Shown here: one piece after another, positions 15,952 to 25,111 of the stretch | How the letters are laid out: each line of letters begins with the position of its first letter | Numbering within the stretch: position 1 is the stretch's first letter | Assembly: GCA_903925075.1 (NCBI GenBank) | Contig: CAIYDQ010000063.1 | Span: 1-59,796, forward strand | Source: an uncultured Geobacter sp. | GTDB lineage: Bacteria; Desulfobacterota; Desulfuromonadia; Geobacterales; Geobacteraceae | DNA: 59,796 nt | Reading direction: 5' to 3' | Notes under the pieces: model-generated | What the model saw: the letters and a program-made list of their open reading frames with translations, nothing else | Database searches by the model: none | Told to the model about the DNA's origin: nothing | Program-made: the position numbers and the translations under genes

Positions 15952-18900
15952 ATGGCCCATAACCTCTGGCGGATAATCATAAGTGCGAACAACGGGGCCG
16001 ATCAACTCGGTATTGCTGAAATCGAAATGATGAGCAGTATTGGGGGCGAGCCTTTGCAGTTATATTGCTCTACCTACTCCGATGGGGAACGGGGCCTTGC
16101 CTACGATCACAATAACGTGACAGTTTGGACGGGAAGCTACTCGTTTCAACCAAAGACTACCACCGGATATTTGGTCTTCAGCATCTTCAATTACGATACT
16201 TCGCCTATAGATATCGTTCAATACACTATCACATCCTCTACTAACGGAGCGCAAGCCCCGATGGATTGGATGATTCAGTATGCCGATGGGGACCCTGACG
16301 CTACCTACTACTACGATGCAGTCTGGACAACGGCAATCGAGGTGTCCGGCCAAACGGGATGGGGGTCTAACGAAAAGCGTACTTTCTTGACGGCGGAATC
16401 TTCCCCTTTCGACAGGAAAGAACGGGATGCGGTTGAGATCACCGACACCACTTTTGTTCAGGGAGGGGAGGATGTTCCGCCCTTCTACTCATGGTGGCGG
16501 CTTAGATTTACCGGGTCGGTGGGACCAAACGGCGTCCAGATCGGGGATATCGAGATGCGCGCTCGGTACGGCGGGCTGAATCAGTGCATCGGTGGCACCG
16601 GGTACACCTCCTACCAGCCGGGTGTGGCTGCAACTTGGCCCTTTGACGGGAACCCTACCACCTCGGGGGACCTTTCTATCCCTTGCTGGTTCAGCTACCA
16701 CTTCACTCGTCCGGTAACTGTAGCGGAATACGTCATTACCCCCTACTACGCCGCCGCCTATGCCCCTACGGACTGGGTATTGGAATCATCTTCCGATGGC
16801 GTCGGGTGGTCAACCCGAGCATGGGAATCAGATGTTAATGACTGGGATGGGGATAGCTCCCGTTCCTTTGGTGGTATGTGGGAACAGCCCTACCCCGATT
16901 TTGGACATGAATTCTGGCGGCTCTTGGTCACGGATAGCAACGGCGGCGGTGCCCTTGAAATCTCGGAGATCGAGTTCAGGGGGAGTGTCGGGGGAGCGGA
17001 TCAGTGCGTAGGGGGAAACTCTTGGAGTAACTTTCGTCGTCATGATGATTTGTACCCCCACGGGGACACTTCGGCCAGTGCCTTCGACAACAACGCCGGG
17101 ACCAACTGGGCACCTCAAGCATGGGGCTTTCCCTGCTACGCGCAATACAACTTCGCCGCAGCGGTAGATGTCGTTCAGTATGCCGTCACCTTCAACCACG
17201 ATGGTCGCACCTCCCGTGCGCCGAAGAGTTGGGTCCTCCAGTATTCCGACACCGGGGGGCCGGATGAGTGGCAATGGACTTCCGTGTCCGAAGTCACGGG
17301 GCAGATCGGATGGGTCAGCGGGGAGACCCGGCTGTTTCTGGCGGCGGATATGCAGATGGAGACGCCTGCGTTGACCGACCGGGCGATAGCCCTCCATGTA
17401 CCCGCTTCCCTGTCCGACACCCATAGCTACTGGCGTGTCAGGCCCATTGTTGATGTCAATGGGACCCCCTCTGTCTATACCCTCGATTTCCGGTCGTCTC
17501 GGGGCGGTAGCAACATAGCCACGGGCGGGACGGCGATAGATTCCTCCCATTACAGCGGGTACGAACCTGCCAAGGCGTTCGATGGAACGTCCAGTACCTA
17601 TTGGCATGGACAGGGTAGTCAGTCGTGGATCGGCTACCACTTCGCCGCCCCTGTCGCAGTAATAGAGTATGCGTTTGCCACGACCATGACCGATTTCGTC
17701 CTAGAGTTCTCCGACGATGGGACAACTTGGTACGTTTCAGGGGAGGCAGTCCGTGACCAAGGAGGCGGGGCGTCCTTCACGATGATCTACACGACCGACC
17801 CCCCCGCAGCCAAAGAGCATAGCTACTGGCGCATGAAGATGACGGAAATGAACATTGCTGCGGGCTATGCGGCACTTTTCGATCCTCCGGTTGTAGGCCT
17901 CCAGCAGATTGTCCTCCAAGAGACCGTGGGCGGGGAGAACCTTGGTCTGACTGTGGGAGGCAACTGCACTGATTCCATCAACTATGGATCGAATGTTGCT
18001 GATATTTTTATGGGAAGCCACTACACCATCTCGGGGGTCTACTCTGCTACGCCATTATTCGGCGTCTACGACGGGTGGGGCGCGCAGGCCGACTCAGTTT
18101 GGGTGCAAATACATCTAGCCACGGCCAAAAAGGTGACTGCCTATACCGTCAAGGCCCCAATGCTTGCAAGCACCGCATGGAAACCGCCGAAGTCATGGGT
18201 GATACAGCATTCGGATGACGGCGTGAACTGGACGGATGCCGCTACTGAGACCAATCAGACGGACTGGGCATACGAGGAGGTCAGGTCCTATGTCATCGAG
18301 GAGTCCCCCTTCGACAGGACGCTTACCGAGGCGCTCGACCTCATCGAGTGGTGGCATCCGGTAGGCGGGGTCAACCCTCCGGGCGTCATAGATGTGGACG
18401 ACAACCTCGCCCTCACTTCCCAGCGGATTACCGCCGACATGGGGAAACTCGCACATGACGGCTTCACCGTCACCACGCCGACCAAGGGGGACATCGCCAA
18501 GCTGATCCGCGACTTTGTCCAGTTTGTCGAGAGGGTCCCCGTCCGCTATATAGGCTCGGCGGGGATCGCAGATAGCATGTTCCTTTGGGACCACGCTTCG
18601 GGGGCGAAGATTTATCTGAAGACCCTCTCCGAGGTCCTGACAGCCGGGACGCTCCCCCCGGTCTCGGCCCTCGCTCGGACCTTGGTTCTGCGCGAGTTCC
18701 TGAGCACGCTGGACATCGCCCCGCCGAACTTCCACGGGTCGGTCGCCGCCAGCGATAAGATGTCCCTTGCGGAGAGCCTGAGTCCCGTCAAGGGTTTCCT
18801 GAAGACCCTTTTCGAGAGCATGTCCGCCGTAGACCGCGCACTGGCCCCCCATTTCATCTACACGGTGCTCCTGCTGGAGACCGCCTACATGACGGAGCTT

Positions 18901-19683
18901 ACCGGGCAAGGGCGCGGGTTTGTCCTCAAGGAGATGATGAACGGGAAGGACACCGCCTACACTCAATGGGCGGGAGCGGCGGCATTGATGGAGGCTCTTG
19001 CCCTGAACGCCACCAGCCCTGCTGGCATTGGGAAGAAATTGGTTGACTCTATTCAGATGTCCGACCAATCAATGTATCTCTTCGCCCTAGCCTGTATAGC
19101 GCATGAAGTTATAACCGAATCTTCAGCTTTGACTTCGAGCAAGAAAGCATTGGCTAATTGCAAATGCACATTGACCATCTCCCCCTCCATAGTGACCAAA
19201 GGCGAGTTTAAGAGTATAGTACAGGATCATATCTCGCTGGGGTTCACGATCAACCTGAATGGGGATGTGTATCAGTGCTGGTCCTTCTCCGGCGATAGTA
19301 TGTTTCCGTCCCTGTTCACCAACTACCAGTTCAACGCCTATGCCGCGCTCCCCGATGGGCGGGTATTCGCCACCAAGGATGAGGGCATTTACCTGCTGAA
19401 TGGGCCGGATGACGCCGGGGCGAAGATCGAGACTGGCGTTCGCCTCAACTACTTCAACATGGGCACCCATCATCAGAAGCGACTGCACTACGCCTACTTC
19501 GGGCTGATAGGTGAAGAGGCGGCCCTGAGAGTCATAACGAAAGAGGGCGAAAACGATTACTACGTCATAAGCGGAATGGCTCGACTGGCAAAGGGTATCA
19601 AGTCGCACACATGGGAACTGGTCTTGACCGATATCGACGCTCTGGATTTCGTTGAGATCACCCCCATCATCTTGACGAGGTAG
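15952..19683 (+). CDS. large tail/fibre protein with five discoidin-like repeats
   Basis: A 1243-residue protein. Five units begin at about residues 4, 178, 319, 491 and 622. Each opens with (L/W/F/Y)WR followed by a segment like NGG..L.I.EIE...S.GG. Each then has a middle ..AFD.N..T.W.... and a strand pair such as WIGYHFAAPVAVIEYAFAT, and most end with PKSWV(I/L)Q(Y/H)SDDG..W. That layout matches the F5/8 type C (discoidin, galactose-binding-like) fold used for glycan binding. From ~800 the protein becomes helical and beta-mixed. The last ~150 residues (NLNGDVYQCWSFSG; YAALPDGRVFATKDEGIYLL) form a separate terminal domain. A host-surface binding role is inferred. Confidence 0.7.
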   Translation: MAHNLWRIIISANNGADQLGIAEIEMMSSIGGEPLQLYCSTYSDGERGLAYDHNNVTVWTGSYSFQPKTTTGYLVFSIFNYDTSPIDIVQYTITSSTNGAQAPMDWMIQYADGDPDATYYYDAVWTTAIEVSGQTGWGSNEKRTFLTAESSPFDRKERDAVEITDTTFVQGGEDVPPFYSWWRLRFTGSVGPNGVQIGDIEMRARYGGLNQCIGGTGYTSYQPGVAATWPFDGNPTTSGDLSIPCWFSYHFTRPVTVAEYVITPYYAAAYAPTDWVLESSSDGVGWSTRAWESDVNDWDGDSSRSFGGMWEQPYPDFGHEFWRLLVTDSNGGGALEISEIEFRGSVGGADQCVGGNSWSNFRRHDDLYPHGDTSASAFDNNAGTNWAPQAWGFPCYAQYNFAAAVDVVQYAVTFNHDGRTSRAPKSWVLQYSDTGGPDEWQWTSVSEVTGQIGWVSGETRLFLAADMQMETPALTDRAIALHVPASLSDTHSYWRVRPIVDVNGTPSVYTLDFRSSRGGSNIATGGTAIDSSHYSGYEPAKAFDGTSSTYWHGQGSQSWIGYHFAAPVAVIEYAFATTMTDFVLEFSDDGTTWYVSGEAVRDQGGGASFTMIYTTDPPAAKEHSYWRMKMTEMNIAAGYAALFDPPVVGLQQIVLQETVGGENLGLTVGGNCTDSINYGSNVADIFMGSHYTISGVYSATPLFGVYDGWGAQADSVWVQIHLATAKKVTAYTVKAPMLASTAWKPPKSWVIQHSDDGVNWTDAATETNQTDWAYEEVRSYVIEESPFDRTLTEALDLIEWWHPVGGVNPPGVIDVDDNLALTSQRITADMGKLAHDGFTVTTPTKGDIAKLIRDFVQFVERVPVRYIGSAGIADSMFLWDHASGAKIYLKTLSEVLTAGTLPPVSALARTLVLREFLSTLDIAPPNFHGSVAASDKMSLAESLSPVKGFLKTLFESMSAVDRALAPHFIYTVLLLETAYMTELTGQGRGFVLKEMMNGKDTAYTQWAGAAALMEALALNATSPAGIGKKLVDSIQMSDQSMYLFALACIAHEVITESSALTSSKKALANCKCTLTISPSIVTKGEFKSIVQDHISLGFTINLNGDVYQCWSFSGDSMFPSLFTNYQFNAYAALPDGRVFATKDEGIYLLNGPDDAGAKIETGVRLNYFNMGTHHQKRLHYAYFGLIGEEAALRVITKEGENDYYVISGMARLAKGIKSHTWELVLTDIDALDFVEITPIILTR

Positions 19684-19686
19684 CGT

Positions 19687-21528
19687 ATGCAGATAGAAAT
19701 CCCCGTACTAGACCCAGTCGTTGTCCCGAATGTCCCCCCCGAGGCAGACATACCGGGAGTGCCGACGCTCATAGCAGCCTACGCCACCGTCATTCAGGAC
19801 TTCATCGACAACAAGATAATGGACTTCGATTCGTATGTAGCTCCCTTCAGCGTCATGCAGACCGAGCTATTCCTTGCGAGAGAGACGGTCTTCCGCAAAT
19901 ACCACAAAGCCCGTAGGGACCTATTCCAATCGGCAGGAACGAAGAACGTAGCCATCATGCCGGGGTACATGATGCGGCAACTTACCGAAATGGGCATTGA
20001 GGAGAGGCGGGACATCTCCGAAATCCAGTCGAAGCTGGCGCAGGACCGGGCGCAGGGGGCCTTGGAGAGTCTGAGCTGGGCGGTCAAGGCCGGATTCGAG
20101 AGTGCCGCGCTGCGGAGCGATACAGCCCTATCTGTAGGCGACCTCAATCTTGAGATCATCAACGAAGCCGTCAAAGCTGGCCTTGCCTTCACCCTCCAGA
20201 ATGTCGAACGGGCAAACGACCTCAGCAAGATCACGGACCTCTTGACGGAAGAAGCCACCGTGAACAAGCGGATAACCGACCTCACAACCATCGTCCTTAT
20301 CTCCGATCAGGAAATACTGAAGAGCAACCTTGAAGTCCTCATGTCTCAGATCGAGGCCAAGGGAATCATGGCCGAGCTGGATGTGCTGGCGGCCCAGCTC
20401 GTCGCTGCGGAGAACGAAGTCCTCGTTCTAAACGCCCAAATCCAACAGTCGATGGCTCAGTGGCAAGTGGCCCTTGCTCAGGAAGCTCTGGCTGCTATGA
20501 AGGTCATCACCGCCCAGTTTGAGGTTCAGAAGTCATCGGCCCGGATCGCGGCGGCGGGGCTCGAAGATGCGAAGGTGTCGGCGCGAGTCAGCAAGGTTGT
20601 CGCGGAAGAGGGCAAGACACAAGCCGAGGCAGACGCCCAGCTTGCCGAGGTGTCGTTACAGGTGGCGACCCAAAGGCTTGAGCTGATCCGTGATGCGATG
20701 GAACTGTCCCGTAAGAAATCGGAAACGGCCATCACCTTGGTCCGGGCCAGCATACTGGGGGCCGAAGCCGGGACTTCAGCGGCGAGGGCCGGGAACGTCT
20801 TCGCCTACATCGGGGCGAGATCAGCGCATACGGCGACGGCGATTGAACAGGTGAGCACGATATCCGGGCAGGCTTCAGCGAACATCACCGCCCAAGTCGG
20901 ACAGGCCGCAGGAGAGGGGTCAATCATCGTCTCGACCATCGCTGCTCAGGTAGCGGGAACCGACGCTTTGAGCGGGCAGCATTCCGCCAACATCTCTGCG
21001 GAAGTCGGTCAGATAGCCTCGGAGACCGCCGCAGCATCGGCATTTGTCGAGGGGGCGATAGCGAATATCGAGTCGATATCCAGTTTGGCTGAAAGCAACG
21101 TCAGTACCGTGGTCGGGAATATGTCCTCCGAATCCGCACTGGCAGCCGCGACCATCTCGGCAAGGGTATCTGCTATAGCCGGTGAATCGAATGCTTCGAG
21201 TGCCATTGTTGACGGTCAGATAGCTACCAACGACGCGGCTATGGGAATACAGATTGCTACGGCGAATATCACTATAGGCAAGATCGTAAGCGACGGGAAC
21301 ACGACAGCCAACGATTTGGTGAACGAGGCCAACATCAAGTCTATGGAACTCCAGTCGGATGTAATCGACAAGAAGAGCGCGTTGGAGGCTTCCGAAGAAG
21401 AATCGTTGGGCAATTTCCAAGAGAAAATGGAAGCGATGGCGACAGCCAAGGCCGACGCCATTACGCAGGCCGCTACGAATGCCGCCCACGCCAAACTTGA
21501 ATCCAAGCACATCTACAAGAAGGGGTAG
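19687..21528 (+). CDS. long helical phage protein with 18-residue repeats
   Basis: A 613-residue, almost entirely helical protein starting 3 bases after the previous gene. The N-terminal ~50 residues are proline-rich (EIPVLDPVVVPNVPPEADIP) and may anchor it. Residues ~60-370 are charged helix. Residues ~375-536 hold nine copies of an 18-residue unit (one is SGQHSANISAEVGQIASE). The C-terminal ~60 residues are again charged helix. No signal peptide or membrane segment is seen. The next gene has a similar design with a different 18-residue repeat. The likely role is a rod- or filament-like virion component. Function is not recognised. Confidence 0.6.
   Translation: MQIEIPVLDPVVVPNVPPEADIPGVPTLIAAYATVIQDFIDNKIMDFDSYVAPFSVMQTELFLARETVFRKYHKARRDLFQSAGTKNVAIMPGYMMRQLTEMGIEERRDISEIQSKLAQDRAQGALESLSWAVKAGFESAALRSDTALSVGDLNLEIINEAVKAGLAFTLQNVERANDLSKITDLLTEEATVNKRITDLTTIVLISDQEILKSNLEVLMSQIEAKGIMAELDVLAAQLVAAENEVLVLNAQIQQSMAQWQVALAQEALAAMKVITAQFEVQKSSARIAAAGLEDAKVSARVSKVVAEEGKTQAEADAQLAEVSLQVATQRLELIRDAMELSRKKSETAITLVRASILGAEAGTSAARAGNVFAYIGARSAHTATAIEQVSTISGQASANITAQVGQAAGEGSIIVSTIAAQVAGTDALSGQHSANISAEVGQIASETAAASAFVEGAIANIESISSLAESNVSTVVGNMSSESALAAATISARVSAIAGESNASSAIVDGQIATNDAAMGIQIATANITIGKIVSDGNTTANDLVNEANIKSMELQSDVIDKKSALEASEEESLGNFQEKMEAMATAKADAITQAATNAAHAKLESKHIYKKG
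20809..21294 (+). repeat. nine tandem 18-residue (54-bp) repeats
   Basis: Nine in-frame units of exactly 54 bases encode an 18-residue motif. A hydrophobic residue usually sits at positions 8 and 12 and a small residue at position 5. Two examples are SGQASANITAQVGQAAGE and SALAAATISARVSAIAGE. The register never slips, but DNA identity between units is low. Confidence 0.75.
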
Positions 21529-21532
21529 GGAC

Positions 21533-23284
21533 ATGACAGACGTTGCGATCCCTGAAGGGAACATTGGCTGGGTTCAGGCCACCTACACCACCCTGTTGCT
21601 CGACAGCATCGACGCCTACATGGGGCAGGTAGACGGCAGCCTCTCGACTGTCTGGACCGCATGGGGGCAAGAACAGGACCTCCTTTGGGCACCGGGATTC
21701 GACCTCGTAACCGCCTTGGGTTATACCAACGTGACGCTGCCGTACAAGCGGAAGGCGTTCGACCGCCTACGGGGGCTTTACGGGCAATCTCTGGCAGTCC
21801 TGAAGGAAGCCATCAGGACCAAAAACCTCCAGCTCTACATCACGACCCGGTTCGCCATAGAGAAACAGCGGCAAGCAAATTATGTGGGCCAGCAGAAAAG
21901 CTATCAGCGGTCTCTCAAATATTCTCAGGAGGCCGCGATCACTCGGGGCGAGGTCGAGCTGAAGCAACTCGAAGGGGATATCGCGGCAGAGAGAGCACGG
22001 CTCGAATTGGCTAAAGAGGTGATCGAACAAGCGGAACGGTCCCTGAACTTAACGGTAAGGCTCCTAGCCACTCAGGGGGAAGTCGCGGTAGCGGGAAGCC
22101 GCAACGAACTCGCTCAGAAGAGGGTGACAGTCGCCTTGGCAAAGGCGGCCCTCGAAGTAGAGATAGCGAACATCGACGCACAGAAATCCTCCATTCGGGC
22201 CGATGTTATCTCGGCAGAGATTCAAACGCTGGAGGCGCAAGTTCAGGTTGTCCAAGCGGATACCACCGTGGAGAGCAACCGGAAGTTTGATCTTCTCGCA
22301 GACATAGCCACCATTCAGGCGCAGGGACGCGAGATAGAGGTCCTGCAAGCGGAATTGGCGCTGGTACAAGCGGAAACTGCCGCTGCGATATTGGTCTCCA
22401 ATACCAAGCAGATCGCGTTCAGCGAAGTCATAAGCGAGAAGCAGGGGGCGTTGAGTGCTTTGGAAGGCGCGCAAGAGGCCGACGCAGGCGCGGAGCAGAC
22501 CTATGCGGAGCAAATGAAGGCGGCAGGCGATGCTCAAAACGGGCTGGCACTTGCCAACGACGCGGCAAAACTGGCCGACGAGGATGGGCGGGCGTCCCTA
22601 TCCGTAGCGGAAAGTGGCGCGAGGATGCAAGAGCTATTGGATCACGCCAAGCTGAGTTCCGCCGAAAGCGCAGTCAGGGTCGCTGAGTTGGTGGGCCGGT
22701 CGAACCTTTCCGCCGCAGAGCTGAAAGGCCGGATGCAGGAGTTGCTGGATAAAGCGCGGCTGGACGTTGCGGAAGCAAGCGGGAGGACCTCCGCTGTTCA
22801 GGACAAGAGCAAGCTGAACACCGCCGAGGCGAAGTCCCGCATGACGGAGTTAATGGGGCGCGGGAGGCTCGACGGGGCAGAACACCAAGCCAAGATGGTC
22901 GAGCTTACCTCCAAAGCGAACCTGTCCGCCGTCGAGAGTGCGGCCCGGATGGTCGAAATAAACGACAGAGCGAAACTCTCCGGTTCGGAGAACAAGGCGA
23001 AGATCACCGAGCTTGTGGCGCGGCTTGGCTTGGCGTTGGCGGAAGCCTCTGCCTCCTCCAGTAGGGAACTGGGGAGACACAGGGCAGAGATGATAATGCT
23101 GTTCTTGGAAAACTATGTCAGGGACATGGAGACGGAGATGCAGTTCATGGCTATAGCCGATTCAGCTTCCCGCGAAGCCATCCGGCTCGACGCAGAAGTG
23201 AAAGAGGCCGAAGCGCACAAGGCGGCAGCCGACATCATGAAGGATGCCACGGTGGAGAATACTATTACCGAAGTCCGGGGATAG
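21533..23284 (+). CDS. long helical phage protein with RMxELxDRAxLSxAE repeats
   Basis: A 583-residue, charged, helical protein. The ATG at 21533 (GGGGTAGGG upstream) is chosen; the frame is open to 21479 inside the previous gene. The N terminus contains a compact region (QATYTTLLLDSIDAYMGQV; YKRKAFDRLRGLYGQSLAVL). Residues ~130-340 are uninterrupted helix rich in Ala, Glu and Gln. Residues 346-507 are nine 18-residue repeats, and the last ~75 are charged helix. It is paired with the upstream gene of the same architecture. A structural role (shaft, whisker or internal rod) is inferred; no known family is identified. Confidence 0.6.
   Translation: MTDVAIPEGNIGWVQATYTTLLLDSIDAYMGQVDGSLSTVWTAWGQEQDLLWAPGFDLVTALGYTNVTLPYKRKAFDRLRGLYGQSLAVLKEAIRTKNLQLYITTRFAIEKQRQANYVGQQKSYQRSLKYSQEAAITRGEVELKQLEGDIAAERARLELAKEVIEQAERSLNLTVRLLATQGEVAVAGSRNELAQKRVTVALAKAALEVEIANIDAQKSSIRADVISAEIQTLEAQVQVVQADTTVESNRKFDLLADIATIQAQGREIEVLQAELALVQAETAAAILVSNTKQIAFSEVISEKQGALSALEGAQEADAGAEQTYAEQMKAAGDAQNGLALANDAAKLADEDGRASLSVAESGARMQELLDHAKLSSAESAVRVAELVGRSNLSAAELKGRMQELLDKARLDVAEASGRTSAVQDKSKLNTAEAKSRMTELMGRGRLDGAEHQAKMVELTSKANLSAVESAARMVEINDRAKLSGSENKAKITELVARLGLALAEASASSSRELGRHRAEMIMLFLENYVRDMETEMQFMAIADSASREAIRLDAEVKEAEAHKAAADIMKDATVENTITEVRG
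22568..23053 (+). repeat. nine tandem 18-residue (54-bp) repeats
   Basis: Nine exact-length units encode an approximately R-M-x-E-L-x-D-R-A-x-L-S-x-A-E-x-x-A motif. Examples are RMQELLDHAKLSSAESAV and RMVEINDRAKLSGSENKA. The register is unbroken, while codon use differs between copies, so this is an old array under protein-level selection. Confidence 0.85.
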
Positions 23285-23348
23285 AACCGGATCACGTAAC
23301 CATATTTATTGGATCTAAGCAACCATATTGGCAAGATGAGGTGACACC

Positions 23349-25109
23349 ATGGCCTTTGATTGGAGCAGCAAAGTTCAGGAACAAATCGCGGACTACGACC
23401 GGAGATTGCTAGGGGCAAAGGGCATCATGGGGTATGCCCAAGGCGGGATGCCGATGGGGACGAGAACGCGGGCAATGGGAATGCCCGGCGCCACCGGCGC
23501 CATACCCGGCCCGGTGAACATGAATACCGGCGACGACACTTTGACTCCGACCAAGATGGGCGAGTACATCATACCCGTCGAAGCGGTCCTTGCCATAGGA
23601 AAGCGCGTTCTTGACCAACAGGTGATGGGGCTGAAACAGGAAATGGGAAACCCTAACCCGGTAGAGAATGCCGGTCCGGTCGGCCTGCCGCAGCAAAGAC
23701 TGAATCCAGAAAACGGCGTCCTGCGTTTGCCAAGGCCGGGTTACGCCGAAGGCGGTATGGACCTGACAGACGACGACCCGACCAAGGTTGAACAGCCTGG
23801 GCGTGTCATCGAAACCGATCTGCCGCCGACGGTGCTGGCGCAGGCGCTCCCGTCAGATTACCAGCAGGCGCAGCCGGTCGGCCTGCCAGCGGCTAGCGAG
23901 CCGCCGGCGTCCCCCGCCGATGTGTCCACAGCAAGCCAGAAAATCCCGCTCACTTCCAGTATCCAGGGGGGTAACGATTCGGCTTTGTATATGGGGTTGA
24001 ACCAGATGATACCGGAGCCGACAGCGAAACCGGAACTTCCCGCCACCAAAGCCGAACCTGTCGTTTGGGACGGAAACGGGCCGATGATTTCCGATGCTTC
24101 TGGCGATAAAGGCGGAATCATGGAAAGTGGCGGGGTGAACCGGGTGAAGTCCTGGGTTCCTATCTCCGCACAGCAGGCTAGTGATGTAGTCCGTCAGAGA
24201 AATCAGGACTCCCCGGAAGAGGCTGACCGGGTGGCGTCTCCGAAAAAACTAGGCATCCCTTCTTACCACACCATAAGGTCGGCGGATGGTAGCTGGATGG
24301 GCTTTTCCCAGCCTAACGCGGACGGGACCATGCCTGAGACACACGTTCCAGGTCAGCATGTCCCGGACACTGTCGGGCCGAACGGTCACGTAATACCAGG
24401 GTACTACATTCCCGGAATAGACTTTGGGGAGGGGACGCCCTACCAGACCTTCAAGGAGCGCGTGGCTATGGGCGGATCTGCGTTGACTGTCCCGGACAAA
24501 TCCGCCGTCTACCTGGACGGGAAGATGATCGCCGGGCTGCCCCCCGGACAGCCTGAGAAGAAAGTCCATTGGCTGGAAGGCGTCCTTGGCAAAGACGGAA
24601 AACCCTACCATGTCCTTACCGACGAAACTGGGAAGGAAATAACCAGGGTGCCGCAGTTCGTCAAGCCGGACAAGGACACGGCAGATAAGACCAGTTGGCA
24701 ATCGGGCGTCGAAGGTCCAGACGGCAAGCCGTATCATGTGCTCGTTGGAAAAGACGGCACGGTGATTTCCAAACTGCCGCAATACACCAAGAATACCGGC
24801 GCCACTGCCGAGGCGAGAGGGTTTTCCACCTGGGCCAGCAAGCTCCAAGGGCTTACCAAGGCCCGCGCTTCGATTGAAAAGGGATACGACCCGATCACCG
24901 GGGAAGCAATCCCGCAGACGCAGATTGAAACGGCAAGATCGACGGTACAGACCGAACTCGCAAACACCATCAGGTACATGAAGAGTCAGTTCCCGGAAGA
25001 TTATAAGGCGTATACCGGGGATATTGGGGATGAACCCAAGCCCGCCCCGGCGCCGCCCCGCTCTCTCAAGAAGGACAAGAGAAAACCGTTAGGTTCCTTT
25101 GGAGGCTGA
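23349..25109 (+). CDS. phage virion-type protein with internal duplication, unknown
   Basis: A 586-residue protein. It begins MAFDWSSKVQEQIADYDRR and then has a Gly/Met-rich stretch (MGYAQGGMPMGTRTRAMGMP). A short folded part with GEYIIPVEAVLAIGKRVLD follows, and then a long proline-rich disordered middle. Near the C terminus a ~32-residue unit occurs twice (GVLGKDGKPYHVLTDETGKE and GVEGPDGKPYHVLVGKDGTV), followed by a helical segment and a basic tail. It lies 3 bases before the giant 2251-residue gene and may travel with it as an internal or ejected protein. No family is recognised. Confidence 0.6.
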   Translation: MAFDWSSKVQEQIADYDRRLLGAKGIMGYAQGGMPMGTRTRAMGMPGATGAIPGPVNMNTGDDTLTPTKMGEYIIPVEAVLAIGKRVLDQQVMGLKQEMGNPNPVENAGPVGLPQQRLNPENGVLRLPRPGYAEGGMDLTDDDPTKVEQPGRVIETDLPPTVLAQALPSDYQQAQPVGLPAASEPPASPADVSTASQKIPLTSSIQGGNDSALYMGLNQMIPEPTAKPELPATKAEPVVWDGNGPMISDASGDKGGIMESGGVNRVKSWVPISAQQASDVVRQRNQDSPEEADRVASPKKLGIPSYHTIRSADGSWMGFSQPNADGTMPETHVPGQHVPDTVGPNGHVIPGYYIPGIDFGEGTPYQTFKERVAMGGSALTVPDKSAVYLDGKMIAGLPPGQPEKKVHWLEGVLGKDGKPYHVLTDETGKEITRVPQFVKPDKDTADKTSWQSGVEGPDGKPYHVLVGKDGTVISKLPQYTKNTGATAEARGFSTWASKLQGLTKARASIEKGYDPITGEAIPQTQIETARSTVQTELANTIRYMKSQFPEDYKAYTGDIGDEPKPAPAPPRSLKKDKRKPLGSFGG

Positions 25110-25111
25110 AG

